Below are positions 1 to 7,704 of a stretch of 18,369 nt of DNA, piece after piece. Source of the DNA: an uncultured Alistipes sp. (GTDB lineage Bacteria; Bacteroidota; Bacteroidia; Bacteroidales; Rikenellaceae). How positions within the stretch are numbered: position 1 is the first letter of the stretch; every line of letters starts with the position of its first letter. The position numbers and the translations under genes are program-made. Where the stretch lies: assembly GCA_900770635.1 (NCBI GenBank), contig CAAGLB010000139.1:1-18369 (forward strand), given 5' to 3'. A model generated the notes under the pieces. It did no database searches, was not told the origin of the DNA, and saw only the letters and a program-made list of their open reading frames with translations.

Positions 1-55
1 CATCGATGTGGGCCATGATACCGATATTACGAGTATATTTAAGATCTCTTGCCAT
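1..55 (-). CDS. fusA: Elongation factor G, N-terminal fragment (runs off the left edge)
   Basis: Only the first 18 codons lie in the window. They read M-A-R-D-L-K-Y-T-R-N-I-G-I-M-A-H-I-D, the conserved N-terminus of EF-G leading into the P-loop (AHIDAGKT in the family); the GKT part is beyond the edge. EF-G is the GTPase that drives translocation on the ribosome. The ATG lies 16 bases downstream of the rpsG stop on the same strand, the usual str-operon order rpsL-rpsG-fusA. The identification rests on this short match plus synteny. Confidence 0.93.
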   Translation of the reverse strand, partial: MARDLKYTRNIGIMAHID

Positions 56-71
56 CTTGGTCTGTGTTTTT

Positions 72-548
72 TTAGAATCTGAAGTGTGCAAATGCCTTGT
101 TAGCCTCTGCCATACGGTGAATCTCCTCCTTACGCTTGAAGGCAGCACCCTGCTGGTTGTAGGCATCTACTATCTCTGCTGAGAGCTTCTCTGCCATTGA
201 CTTGCCCGAACGCTTGCGTGAATAAAGGACAAGGTTTTTCATGGAAATCGAAACTTTGCGCTCGGGACGAACCTCTGTTGGTACCTGGAATGTCGCACCA
301 CCGATACGCTTCGACTTAACTTCGACCTGAGGTGTGATATTCTCGAGAGCCTGTTTCCAGATCTCAACAGGAGATTTATCAGCATCCTTCATCTTCTTGC
401 CCACCAACTCCAACGCATCGTAGAAGATAGTGTAAGCAATACTCTTCTTACCATCCAGCATAAGGTTGTTAACGAAACGAGTAACCTCGACATCGTTAAA
501 CTTAGGATCCGGAAGTAGAATTCGCTTTCTTGGCTTAGCTTTTCTCAT
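72..548 (-). CDS. rpsG: Small ribosomal subunit protein S7
   Basis: 158-residue protein, the normal length for bacterial S7, which nucleates assembly of the 30S head by binding the 3' major domain of 16S rRNA and contacts the E-site. Family signatures are visible: a basic N-terminus (MRKAKPRKR), the segment around FVNNLMLDGKK at about residues 26-36, GGATFQVPTEVRPERK at about 83-98, and the C-terminal RMAEANKAFAHFRF. It lies 43 bases downstream of rpsL and 16 bases upstream of fusA, with no terminator between them, so the three are probably co-transcribed. In other bacteria S7 is the autoregulator of this operon; nothing here tests that. Confidence 0.98.
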   Translation of the reverse strand: MRKAKPRKRILLPDPKFNDVEVTRFVNNLMLDGKKSIAYTIFYDALELVGKKMKDADKSPVEIWKQALENITPQVEVKSKRIGGATFQVPTEVRPERKVSISMKNLVLYSRKRSGKSMAEKLSAEIVDAYNQQGAAFKRKEEIHRMAEANKAFAHFRF

Positions 549-591
549 TGTTACTTGCTAATTAAATAAATAAATTCCTAAATTTGTTTGA

Positions 592-1002
592 TTACTTCTT
601 ACCCTTAGCTGGAGCTGCTGCACCCTTGCCTGCCTTAGGACGCTTAGCACCGTACTTTGAACGACGCTGACGACGACCATCAACACCTGCTGAATCGAGC
701 GCACCACGAACCAAGTGGTAACGTACACCTGGGAGGTCCTTAACACGACCACCACGAACGAGCACGATTGAGTGCTCCTGCAAGTTGTGGCCCTCGCCTG
801 GGATGTAGGCATTGACCTCCTTGCCATTAGTCAATCTTACACGTGCAACCTTACGCATAGCCGAGTTTGGCTTCTTTGGAGTTGTTGTGTACACACGAGT
901 ACAAACTCCACGGCGCTGAGGACACGCTGCGAGCGCTGGTGACTTTGACTTCTCCACCATGCTAACTCGACCGTTTCTTACTAACTGCTGAATAGTTGGC
1001 AT
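592..1002 (-). CDS. rpsL: Small ribosomal subunit protein S12
   Basis: 136-residue S12, part of the 30S decoding centre. The PKKPNSA loop (about residues 42-48) and the GRVKDLPGVRYH loop are intact. The two lysines whose replacement classically gives streptomycin resistance, K43 and the K of GRVKDLPG, are both wild type, so no S12-based resistance is expected. The C-terminus carries a lysine/alanine/glycine-rich tail (after about residue 124, GKGAAAPAKGKK) that extends beyond the E. coli protein. It is the first gene of the str operon, with its promoter about 70 bases upstream of the ATG. Confidence 0.98.
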   Translation of the reverse strand: MPTIQQLVRNGRVSMVEKSKSPALAACPQRRGVCTRVYTTTPKKPNSAMRKVARVRLTNGKEVNAYIPGEGHNLQEHSIVLVRGGRVKDLPGVRYHLVRGALDSAGVDGRRQRRSKYGAKRPKAGKGAAAPAKGKK

Positions 1003-1071
1003 TTCTTTAAAACGTTTTTGTCCTTTAAATTTTGTTAACTATTTCAATTCCCATTTGCGAGAAATTGCCCG

Positions 1072-1101
1072 CAAAGATACGCATTTTTTTTGATATACAA
1101 T
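1072..1101 (-). promoter_or_regulatory. Promoter of the rpsL-rpsG-fusA operon
   Basis: On the minus strand a -7 box TATCTTTG (1079-1072) is preceded, after an 18-base AT-rich spacer, by ATTG (1101-1098), one mismatch from the Bacteroidota TTTG -33 box. Transcription would start near 1066, leaving a leader of about 65 bases before rpsL. Confidence 0.7.
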
Positions 1102-1334
1102 ACACTTACACCCTTTTTTCGCACTGGTTTGTTGAAAACTTACGAAAAACCCATAATATTTTCTTATTTGTTTTTCAACATTATAAGTGTTCGTTTATGG
1201 CAAAAACGCTATATTATTGTGTTTCTGCATTTTACATTATTTTCACCTTTTGGCAGGCTTTGGCGACACGGCTGAATTTCAACAGATTAGAAATAAGATA
1301 AATATTCCGCTATTTCGGAACACAGACCAAAGAC
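1102..1334. other. Gene-free AT-rich intergenic stretch upstream of rpsL
   Basis: No convincing gene. It holds a perfect 9-base inverted repeat, TGTTGAAAA (1130-1138) and TTTTCAACA (1172-1180), 33 bases apart, just upstream of the rpsL promoter. A small hairpin, TTCCG-ctattt-CGGAA, lies at about 1306-1321. Open frames here have composition typical of random AT-rich DNA and run across the promoter. Confidence 0.5.
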
Positions 1335-1374
1335 AAAAAAGCGAGGGCGACTAAATCGGTGTTTAGTCGCCCTC
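1335..1374 (-). terminator. Rho-independent terminator of the BACON lipoprotein gene
   Basis: A perfect 13-bp stem (1343-1355 with 1362-1374, GAGGGCGACTAAA and its complement) with a 6-base loop. On the minus strand it is followed by GC and six Ts. It lies about 30 bases past the stop codon at 1403. Confidence 0.92.
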
Positions 1375-1402
1375 ATGACATAAGTCACTGAGTAGAAATA
1401 GC

Positions 1403-3394
1403 CTACTTGTGCATAGGTTTAATTTTGCCATCAGCGCCTACTGATAGGAGCATCATATTTGGCGATGCCTCATACTTCTCAATAAACTCCTCGATAGGTC
1501 GCACATCTGCCTGTGACCAGTTCATCTTCTCCGACATCCACATAGGCGTCACATCACCCTTGTAGTCGAATGCCGCAGCACATACGTAGTATGGCGAATC
1601 GTCATAAATAATGTCCGAAAGTTCCAATGCTGAACATGTGTCAATAAGCAGGTCATAGAAGATCATATCGTGACCACCCCACTCGTAATCCATCACTGCA
1701 AATGGATATGCGAAGATGTCAGTTGTAGGCTTACTTGTCTTCACCTCGATTGTTATCACGCCCACTGAGCTATCAGGATTGTACATTGGAGCATAATACT
1801 TAAACTCCTCAGGGTCATAGTTATATAGTCCCGATGGAGCATAAGGGCCTCCGATGATAACGTCGGTAATCTCGAGCTCACACTCGCCCTCTGGCTCAGT
1901 CTTAAATAGCTTTGTGCACACATCTGTTGTCACCACGCCACCGCTGTAGCCGAATGCTACTATGATATACTCCATGTCAGGATATAGCGTGCTAAGGTGT
2001 GTTGTCATCTCGCCCTTGAACTCGTAGGCGTAGTATGAGAACTCGCCCAACACCTTGTCTAAAAGCACCTCATCGTCGTAGTCTGCAGGGAGATACTCCG
2101 TAGGTGTTATGAGGAACAAGTATGTCTCATCGGGGTTAGATGGCGTAACTTTAATGTCGGCAACACGCACGTAGCAGTTCGACACCTCGATGTTGATATC
2201 CATGTCTGACTGCTGCACCTCCTCTGTCGAGAAGCTGACATATGAGGGCTCTGCTACCACCTGCACAAAGCCGTCGTGCTCGGCCACAGGATAGACAAGC
2301 GCCGTGTATAGTGTATAAGAGGTGAGCTGAGCCTCTATGAGCTCCTCGCCCTTGTAGCACACATTCTCGAGTATGGCATCGGCAGAGTGACCACCCTTTA
2401 GATTTGAGTGGAACACCGACACCCACTCATCACGAATCGCCTTCATGTAGGCATCGTCAAATGCTGGCGTATCGGCTATATAGAGGTCGTCGTTGGCATC
2501 TACAATCTTCACCACATAGTATCCCTCCCAATTCTCAGGCACTATGCTTAGCTCGACCTCGGCACCATCTATCTCTACATCTAATGCGAAGTTAACATCC
2601 TGCAATGGAGCATACTCAGGCTCAATCACCTCCCATACCACATCAGTGATAGGCTCATAAGATGCGCCATCCTGCGAGAACTGCACGCCATAGACATAGA
2701 GCACGCTCTTCTTGCCTGGCAACACGCTGTTCCACTGTATGCGCATAGTGCCCTGGAACAAGATGTTTGCTTTTTGCATATACTCCTTGAGGTTCATGTC
2801 GTTCTGCACTGCATTGCGCTCAAATGCCGCAAAATCGTCCTCAAAGAGCTGCTCAGGTGTTGATATACCACCATTCTGGAAATATGTAGCATCTTCAAGA
2901 TACATCACATAGTACATCTCCACGTCAGTTGGAGTCACCTGCGTTATTGCTGACGCTGCATGGACCTCCTGAACGGCAATCGTGAAGGCCTCGCCTACAG
3001 GCTCTGGGGCTGTGCCCTGCTGCTTTACCTCGAAGCTCTTTGCCTCGGCCTCGGGATACTCTGCCACGAGTGTCGCTGTGCGCTCTGCCTCAGCCTCGTT
3101 TGCTGCCACCTCAAAGCTTATCTCTGTGCCGGTCACTGTGATGTTTGTCACCCACTGGGCCTCGGTCGTTACACTTAGTGTTGCGCCCTCCACAGCATCG
3201 GCTACGGTGTAACCAAGTGTGTAGTTGCCGCCCTCAGCCTCCGCCTCAACCACATCGTGAGAGAGTGTTACCACAGGCTTTGTTGTTGGTGTGTCGGGCA
3301 CATCGGGTGTGTCGGGCACATCGGGTGTGTCGCACGCCACCATGGCGAGCATCGCCATGCCCAACATTAGGAAAAATTTAGTAAATCTTCTCAT
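1403..3394 (-). CDS. Large surface lipoprotein with BACON domain and repeated beta modules
   Basis: 663 residues. A type II signal peptide (M1-A20) ends in a lipobox-like MVAC with C21 as the predicted acylated residue. It is followed by a Pro/Asp tether made of two copies of DTPDVP plus DTP (22-36). Residues about 41-127 look like a BACON domain: the late W81-V-T, the N99 and R105-T-A-T segments and the closing FEVKQQG are typical. The rest appears to be about four modules (roughly 136-260, 264-393, 397-502, 505-633). Each has beta strands, an acidic helical insertion and a closing 'Y-x-x-x-A-x-x-Y/F' strand pair, like fibronectin-III-type modules with insertions. No catalytic motif and no SusC/SusD neighbour are seen. 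The start is supported by the signal peptide and the promoter 39 bases upstream. A role in glycan or host-surface binding is inference only. Confidence 0.85.
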   Translation of the reverse strand: MRRFTKFFLMLGMAMLAMVACDTPDVPDTPDVPDTPTTKPVVTLSHDVVEAEAEGGNYTLGYTVADAVEGATLSVTTEAQWVTNITVTGTEISFEVAANEAEAERTATLVAEYPEAEAKSFEVKQQGTAPEPVGEAFTIAVQEVHAASAITQVTPTDVEMYYVMYLEDATYFQNGGISTPEQLFEDDFAAFERNAVQNDMNLKEYMQKANILFQGTMRIQWNSVLPGKKSVLYVYGVQFSQDGASYEPITDVVWEVIEPEYAPLQDVNFALDVEIDGAEVELSIVPENWEGYYVVKIVDANDDLYIADTPAFDDAYMKAIRDEWVSVFHSNLKGGHSADAILENVCYKGEELIEAQLTSYTLYTALVYPVAEHDGFVQVVAEPSYVSFSTEEVQQSDMDINIEVSNCYVRVADIKVTPSNPDETYLFLITPTEYLPADYDDEVLLDKVLGEFSYYAYEFKGEMTTHLSTLYPDMEYIIVAFGYSGGVVTTDVCTKLFKTEPEGECELEITDVIIGGPYAPSGLYNYDPEEFKYYAPMYNPDSSVGVITIEVKTSKPTTDIFAYPFAVMDYEWGGHDMIFYDLLIDTCSALELSDIIYDDSPYYVCAAAFDYKGDVTPMWMSEKMNWSQADVRPIEEFIEKYEASPNMMLLSVGADGKIKPMHK
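3291..3332. repeat. 18-bp tandem repeat encoding the Pro/Asp tether
   Basis: Two identical 18-base units (3291-3308 and 3309-3326) plus the first 6 bases of a third. In the lipoprotein they encode DTPDVP repeats directly after the acylated cysteine, so copy-number change would alter tether length in frame. Confidence 0.9.
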
Positions 3395-3432
3395 AGCTAT
3401 TACGTTTTTGTTTTATGTTTCACACATCTGCA

Positions 3433-3463
3433 CAAAGATACAACAATATTTTATAAAGTGAAA
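3433..3463 (-). promoter_or_regulatory. Promoter of the BACON lipoprotein gene
   Basis: Minus-strand -7 box TATCTTTG (3440-3433) with TTTC (3463-3460) 19 bases upstream, one mismatch from TTTG. It predicts a leader of roughly 30 bases. Confidence 0.65.
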
Positions 3464-3534
3464 GCGGAAAGGGGAAAAGTGAAAAGTATGGTGTCTGCGA
3501 CGCTTTATTTAATTGGCAGTGGCGGGGAGTGCAC

Positions 3535-3570
3535 AAAAAAATCGGAGCCTCCCGATAAGGGAAGCTCCGA
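3535..3570 (-). terminator. Rho-independent terminator of the DUF4988-type lipoprotein gene
   Basis: An 11-bp stem with one internal mismatch (3542-3553 with 3559-3570, outer arm TCGGAGC) and a 5-base loop. On the minus strand it is followed directly by seven Ts (3541-3535). It lies about 35 bases past the stop codon at 3607. Confidence 0.92.
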
Positions 3571-3606
3571 AGAGTTTATGGTCAAACGACCGCTATAGGC
3601 AATTTA

Positions 3607-6600
3607 TTACTTAAGCTTGCCAATGTAAACAAGACGATACTGTCCTGAAACTGGGCAATCGTAACCAGCACTACCGATCAAAGTAATACAGTAGAAGTCA
3701 CCCTCCTTCTGAACATTGATAGTTACGTTATCGTAAACATCAGCGTAGAAGAAAGAGTAAGGCTCACCAAACTGAATACCACCGTTGTAAGTATCCAACT
3801 CAAGTGCATCAGCAGATGAGAATGACTGAACAGCAGTGTAATCACCAGCAACGATCTCAGTCAAACCAGGATTGAACTTGAGGTCCCAAATATAACCATT
3901 ATCCTGAGCTACACGAACAGCATTATTAGCATCCAAACCAGATGCAAGCTTAGTATAACGGTAGTCCAAATCGTAAGCAGCACCCTCACCTGGGATTACG
4001 AACTCTGGGATAATCTCTGGCTCAGAAGGCTCACCACCCTGGTTCTCAGAACCTGGAGCGTATGTAGAACCTGGACCGAAGTAGTTAACCTCAACGTATG
4101 GGAGCTGAGTCTTAACCTCGATAGCTGTGTTGTCAGCCAAAGTAGCAACGATTACGAAGTACTTCTCGTTAGGCTCATCGCAACCATAGTCGCTTGGAGC
4201 CTGTGTTGCAATTTCAGTAGCCTCAGTGCGAACGCCGTCCTTAACCAATGCTGCAGAGTACTGATAATCCCAGCCTGTGTGAGGACCGAACTTACAAACT
4301 ACCTCGATGTAGTTGTTAGCCTCGTCGTACAACCAGAATGCATACTCAGCATCACCACCGTTGTACTCATAAAGCTCCATCTTGTTGTCCAACTCAGCAC
4401 GAACAGGAGCGAAGCCTACTGGCTCTGGCTCTGGCTCTGGCTCTGGAGCAACATACTCGCTTGGAAGGATAAGACCATCGATAGCACCCTCGTAAACAGC
4501 TGAGAATTCAGTGTTTGCATCACCAATATATGCATTTACCTCGATGCGATACTTACCATCAACCTCTGCAACAACTACAGTACCATTATTGATATTATCA
4601 CGTGTACCATCGCTATACTCAACACGTGAGTAACCAGCTGTGTAAACAGCACCTGACCAACCACCGAAGTCATAAGTGCCCGCTGGGATGAAGAATGTGT
4701 TGTACTCAGAGATACCGTAGAAGTTCATTACAACGCGGCTACCATCGCTACCGTGAAGATTTACATAGTAATCGCTCCATGCGATATCACCTGTAGCATC
4801 AGCAGAATCGTAAGTTACCTCACTTGGCTCTGGCTCTGGCTCTGGATCTGGATCAACTGGAGCTGCGTTCTTGTCGAAGAGGTAGATGTTGCCACCCTTA
4901 ATCTTAATCTTAACGGTATCCTCAGTAACGATCATCTTAGAACCGCTGTAAGACGCATCACCTACAATTACGAAACCGTTCCAGTAGCTGTACATAGCGT
5001 CGAAGTAGTTAGCGCAGTAGCCATACTCGCCTGGAGTGATAACACCATTCTCGTCAGCGTAAGTGTAGTACAAACCGATAGTAAGCTCTGTACCGTCAAC
5101 AGCCTTAGCGATGTAAACGTGATCACCACCTGAAGTCTCTGGGTTATCGTCGATATCCAAGTGACGGCCCTGGTACTCGAATGAAGTCAATGCGATTGGC
5201 TCTGGCTCGATATACTTAAACTCCTTCTCAACGTATACATACTCACCATCAGCGTTGATTGCTACGATAGCAAGGTAGATTGGGTTAGAAATACCGTTGT
5301 AGTTATACTTGCTAGCTGTGAATGAAGCCTCAGTAGCCTTCTCAGCGTAAACGTCGTTCAAAACAACATAAACTGCCTCCTCAGGATCTGTGTAAGACTG
5401 ATCGAACCAAGTGTAAACGATAGTATCGATACCCTCAGCAACAGTTACGTTAACCTCTATATTGTCCTCAACGTGCTCAACAACCTCGTATGTAGCATCT
5501 ACTGCGAAGTCACCAGCAGCAAGAGCAGTTGTAGAGAATGTACCAATGTAACGGAGGTTCTCAGCTACCAATGTGTGCTGGTAGAACTCCATCTCTGTAG
5601 TAGCGTTGAATGGATATACGTAGAAGTGGTACTCAGTGTCAGCAGCAACCTCTGGAGCCCAACCCATAAGTGACATCTCAGCAAGCTCAGAAAGCTTAAT
5701 ATCCTGGTCGATGTAGCTACCTGCAAGGATAGCACCAGAGCTCATCAAACCGTAACCGTTGATGTAGAGTGGCAAAAGCTCCTCGATGTTAGCAGCCATA
5801 CCATTGTTGATATAGTCGTTAGCCTCAGCTACTGACATCCAACCGATAAGGTAGTTGTCATAACCAGCCAAAGAGAAATTGAATGTAGCGTCGTTCCACT
5901 TAGCAGAATCAGCAACGTACTCAGCCTCAACAAGAACTTTCTTGTAGTTTACCATAACTGCGTTGTCCAATACTGGAATCTGGTAGTAGTTCTTCAACTC
6001 ACTCTCCAAAGAGATGAAGATGATGTACTCGCTACCAATCTCGAAGTTGAAAGTAGGATAGAATGCCTGTGCAAGACGATCTACGTGGATGTCGATAACC
6101 TCCTCCTCGTAAACGCCCTCCTCGTAGTTACGAAGATCAGCAACATTCCACAAACCTGTAGAACGCTGTGTCGCAACTGCAGTTTCGAAGTCCCAATCCT
6201 GGAAGTCGTTGCGAAGTGCATCCTTACCGTGCTCGTCATAGAGTGACTTAGGCATAATACCGATGAAGAAGTCTGCGAAATCAAAGAACTTCTCGCCCCA
6301 GTAGTTCTCCTGCTCGCAAGCCATTGTGTTAACGATACGAAGGTTACCATCAGTGTCAATAGTCATTGTGATCTCAGCAAGGTTAACAGCAACCTGAGCT
6401 ACCTTACATGCACCATCAGCAGTGTTGAAGTGTACTGAAACAACACCCTCCTTAGCAGCGTAGCCTGCGTTAACAAGCTCCTGTGAAGGACCGTTGATCT
6501 TCAACACGAAGTTCTGACCACCAGCTGCCAAAGGCATGATGCCTGCGTCACCGTTGTTACCCTCGTCTATGCCAGCAGCAACAACCTCTGCAGACCAACC

Positions 6601-7218
6601 GAAAGGCTGGTTCATGATGTTGATGTCAGCAACAGCGTCATTGATAGTGAAAGGAATCTCCTTAGACTGACCAGCGATAACGTAAACCTGACCACGTGCT
6701 GCCTCGAACTCGATAAGCTCAGCCTTAGCACCTACGTTGATCTCCTCGCCAGTAGCCAAAGTGATAGTTACAGTGCCGTCCTCGTTAACAACAACACTTG
6801 CAACAACCTGCTCTGGAGCAACCTGCACAACAGCAACCCAGTTAGCGCCGTCAGCACTTACCTCCAATACGCCATTCTCTACACGGTAAAGAAGATTGTC
6901 GCAGTCGCACTCTGCAGGTGCCAAAACTGTAATCTCAGAACCGTCAGAAAGCTTAATAGTCTGGTTGCCAGCCTCATCAGTGATGATGTCAACAACAACA
7001 ACCTTACCATCGATAAGAGCCTCCAAAGACTCTACCTCTGACTGAAGCTTTGTCTCCAAAGCTGCAACGCGCTCTGTCAAAGCAGCAAGATCCTCCTGCA
7101 CGTTTTTGATCTGCTCCTGAATACCTGAGTCATCATAAGAACATGACACAGAGAATGCCATAGCAGCTACCAATGTAGCAGCTACAACAGACTTGAGGGT
7201 TGTAAAAATTTTCCTCAT
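3607..7218 (-). CDS. Very large modular surface lipoprotein, PL29-lyase N-terminal-like (DUF4988)
   Basis: 1203 residues from the ATG at 7218. This start gives a clean lipoprotein signal peptide (MRKIFTTLK, then a hydrophobic stretch, SVSC with C26 as the lipid site, then SYDDSG). The frame stays open upstream to an ATG at 7290, but that adds 24 residues ahead of the signal peptide and lies almost at the promoter. Residues about 32-70 form a heptad coiled coil, and 72-99 a beta hairpin with SDGSEITV. This is the arrangement called PL29 lyase N-terminal (DUF4988), and a second hairpin-like copy follows at 104-162. Beta-rich modules follow: a BACON-like sandwich (about 164-280), Fn3-like modules with helical insertions (about 281-670), and three carbohydrate-binding-like modules (about 675-785, 800-920, 1080-1203) that share an 'I-x-A-G-x-Y' motif. 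Glu-Pro linkers separate some of them (788-799, 924-933). No lyase active site is recognised. Ligand unknown. Confidence 0.85.
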   Translation of the reverse strand: MRKIFTTLKSVVAATLVAAMAFSVSCSYDDSGIQEQIKNVQEDLAALTERVAALETKLQSEVESLEALIDGKVVVVDIITDEAGNQTIKLSDGSEITVLAPAECDCDNLLYRVENGVLEVSADGANWVAVVQVAPEQVVASVVVNEDGTVTITLATGEEINVGAKAELIEFEAARGQVYVIAGQSKEIPFTINDAVADINIMNQPFGWSAEVVAAGIDEGNNGDAGIMPLAAGGQNFVLKINGPSQELVNAGYAAKEGVVSVHFNTADGACKVAQVAVNLAEITMTIDTDGNLRIVNTMACEQENYWGEKFFDFADFFIGIMPKSLYDEHGKDALRNDFQDWDFETAVATQRSTGLWNVADLRNYEEGVYEEEVIDIHVDRLAQAFYPTFNFEIGSEYIIFISLESELKNYYQIPVLDNAVMVNYKKVLVEAEYVADSAKWNDATFNFSLAGYDNYLIGWMSVAEANDYINNGMAANIEELLPLYINGYGLMSSGAILAGSYIDQDIKLSELAEMSLMGWAPEVAADTEYHFYVYPFNATTEMEFYQHTLVAENLRYIGTFSTTALAAGDFAVDATYEVVEHVEDNIEVNVTVAEGIDTIVYTWFDQSYTDPEEAVYVVLNDVYAEKATEASFTASKYNYNGISNPIYLAIVAINADGEYVYVEKEFKYIEPEPIALTSFEYQGRHLDIDDNPETSGGDHVYIAKAVDGTELTIGLYYTYADENGVITPGEYGYCANYFDAMYSYWNGFVIVGDASYSGSKMIVTEDTVKIKIKGGNIYLFDKNAAPVDPDPEPEPEPSEVTYDSADATGDIAWSDYYVNLHGSDGSRVVMNFYGISEYNTFFIPAGTYDFGGWSGAVYTAGYSRVEYSDGTRDNINNGTVVVAEVDGKYRIEVNAYIGDANTEFSAVYEGAIDGLILPSEYVAPEPEPEPEPVGFAPVRAELDNKMELYEYNGGDAEYAFWLYDEANNYIEVVCKFGPHTGWDYQYSAALVKDGVRTEATEIATQAPSDYGCDEPNEKYFVIVATLADNTAIEVKTQLPYVEVNYFGPGSTYAPGSENQGGEPSEPEIIPEFVIPGEGAAYDLDYRYTKLASGLDANNAVRVAQDNGYIWDLKFNPGLTEIVAGDYTAVQSFSSADALELDTYNGGIQFGEPYSFFYADVYDNVTINVQKEGDFYCITLIGSAGYDCPVSGQYRLVYIGKLK
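4421..4447. repeat. Hexanucleotide tandem repeat, Glu-Pro linker 2
   Basis: Four perfect copies of GGCTCT plus GGA on the plus strand. Read on the minus strand they encode an alternating Glu-Pro linker (residues about 924-933) in the 1203-residue lipoprotein. Unit gain or loss would keep frame. Confidence 0.9.
4826..4855. repeat. Hexanucleotide tandem repeat, Asp/Glu-Pro linker 1
   Basis: Three perfect GGCTCT units followed by two variants (GGATCT, GGATCA). They encode the Asp/Glu-Pro linker at about residues 788-799 of the large lipoprotein. Confidence 0.88.
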
Positions 7219-7301
7219 AATCGTGATTTTTTGGTTAATAATAATATAAATTGTTAGTTTGTTTCTGCTAAATGGGCACAAAATACCCATAAATAGTAAT
7301 G

Positions 7302-7333
7302 CAAATATATAATATTAATTTTGAAAATTCAAA
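7302..7333 (-). promoter_or_regulatory. Promoter of the DUF4988-type lipoprotein gene
   Basis: Perfect match on the minus strand: TTTG (7333-7330), a 20-base spacer, then TATATTTG (7309-7302). Initiation near 7297 leaves a leader of about 78 bases to the ATG at 7218 and supports that start over the one at 7290. Confidence 0.75.
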
Positions 7334-7436
7334 CTATTTACAAACTTTTCTTTATTAAAAAAATATTTTAAAAACTTACACCTCAGCAAAATGAGGTCAC
7401 GCAATAGCCTGGAAGGGGAAAAGAAAGATGAGGATT

Positions 7437-7559
7437 GTGGGTACTGTGAGCGTGGTGAGCATTAAGGAATTTAGGGAAATTAAGGAGTAGTGTCGCTAAA
7501 CTCTCTAAATTACCTGATATCACTAAATTCACCATCCCCAAGACGCCCACAACACCCAC
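7437..7559 (-). repeat. Imperfect 123-bp palindrome / structured element
   Basis: Arm 7437-7452 pairs with 7544-7559. Thirteen of 16 positions are Watson-Crick, and the other three are A.C oppositions on the plus strand that become G.U wobbles on the minus strand. Inside, TGGTGA (7453-7458) pairs with TCACCA (7529-7534), and purine-rich AATTTAGGG/AAATTAAGG runs face loosely complementary TAAATT runs. No transposase is nearby. It could be a short palindromic interspersed repeat or part of an RNA. Confidence 0.55.
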
Positions 7560-7609
7560 TAAATCATGAACATACCCACATAGCCATTTTTTTAGAAGGG
7601 GTTAGATTT

Positions 7610-7697
7610 GGGGCATCACAAAAGTGAGCATCCAAGGATAGTACAACACGTACAGCCTCGGACGCTCAACTTTTAGGGATGTACCAAAGATGGCCCC
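7610..7697 (-). repeat. Hairpin element between the palindrome and the candidate small RNA
   Basis: Nested pairing. GGGGCATC (7610-7617) pairs with GATGGCCCC (7689-7697, one bulge). AAAAGT-GAGCATCC (7620-7633) pairs with GGACGCTC-a-ACTTTT (7660-7674), with one A.C opposition that is a U.G wobble on the minus strand. A GTAC-aacac-GTAC tip closes at 7641-7653. No U-run flanks it, so it is not a classical terminator. It resembles REP-type palindromes, but family membership is not established. Confidence 0.5.
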
Positions 7698-7704
7698 TTA
7701 TCAC

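Noticed and set aside
592..1002. Streptomycin-resistance substitution in S12
   Set aside because: Both diagnostic lysines (PKKPNSA and GRVKDLPG) are wild type.
1032..1301. 89-codon plus-strand open frame upstream of rpsL
   Set aside because: It runs over the rpsL promoter and inverted repeats, is rich in Phe/Ile/Tyr from AT-rich DNA, has no promoter and matches no family I know.
7219..7290. Upstream start (ATG at 7290) for the large lipoprotein
   Set aside because: It would put 24 residues in front of a clear lipoprotein signal peptide and lies only about 7 bases from the predicted transcription start. The ATG at 7218 fits better.
7603..7610. Plus-strand TAGATTTG as a promoter for the middle hairpin
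   Set aside because: No -33 box at the right distance, and the wobble pairs favour the minus strand.
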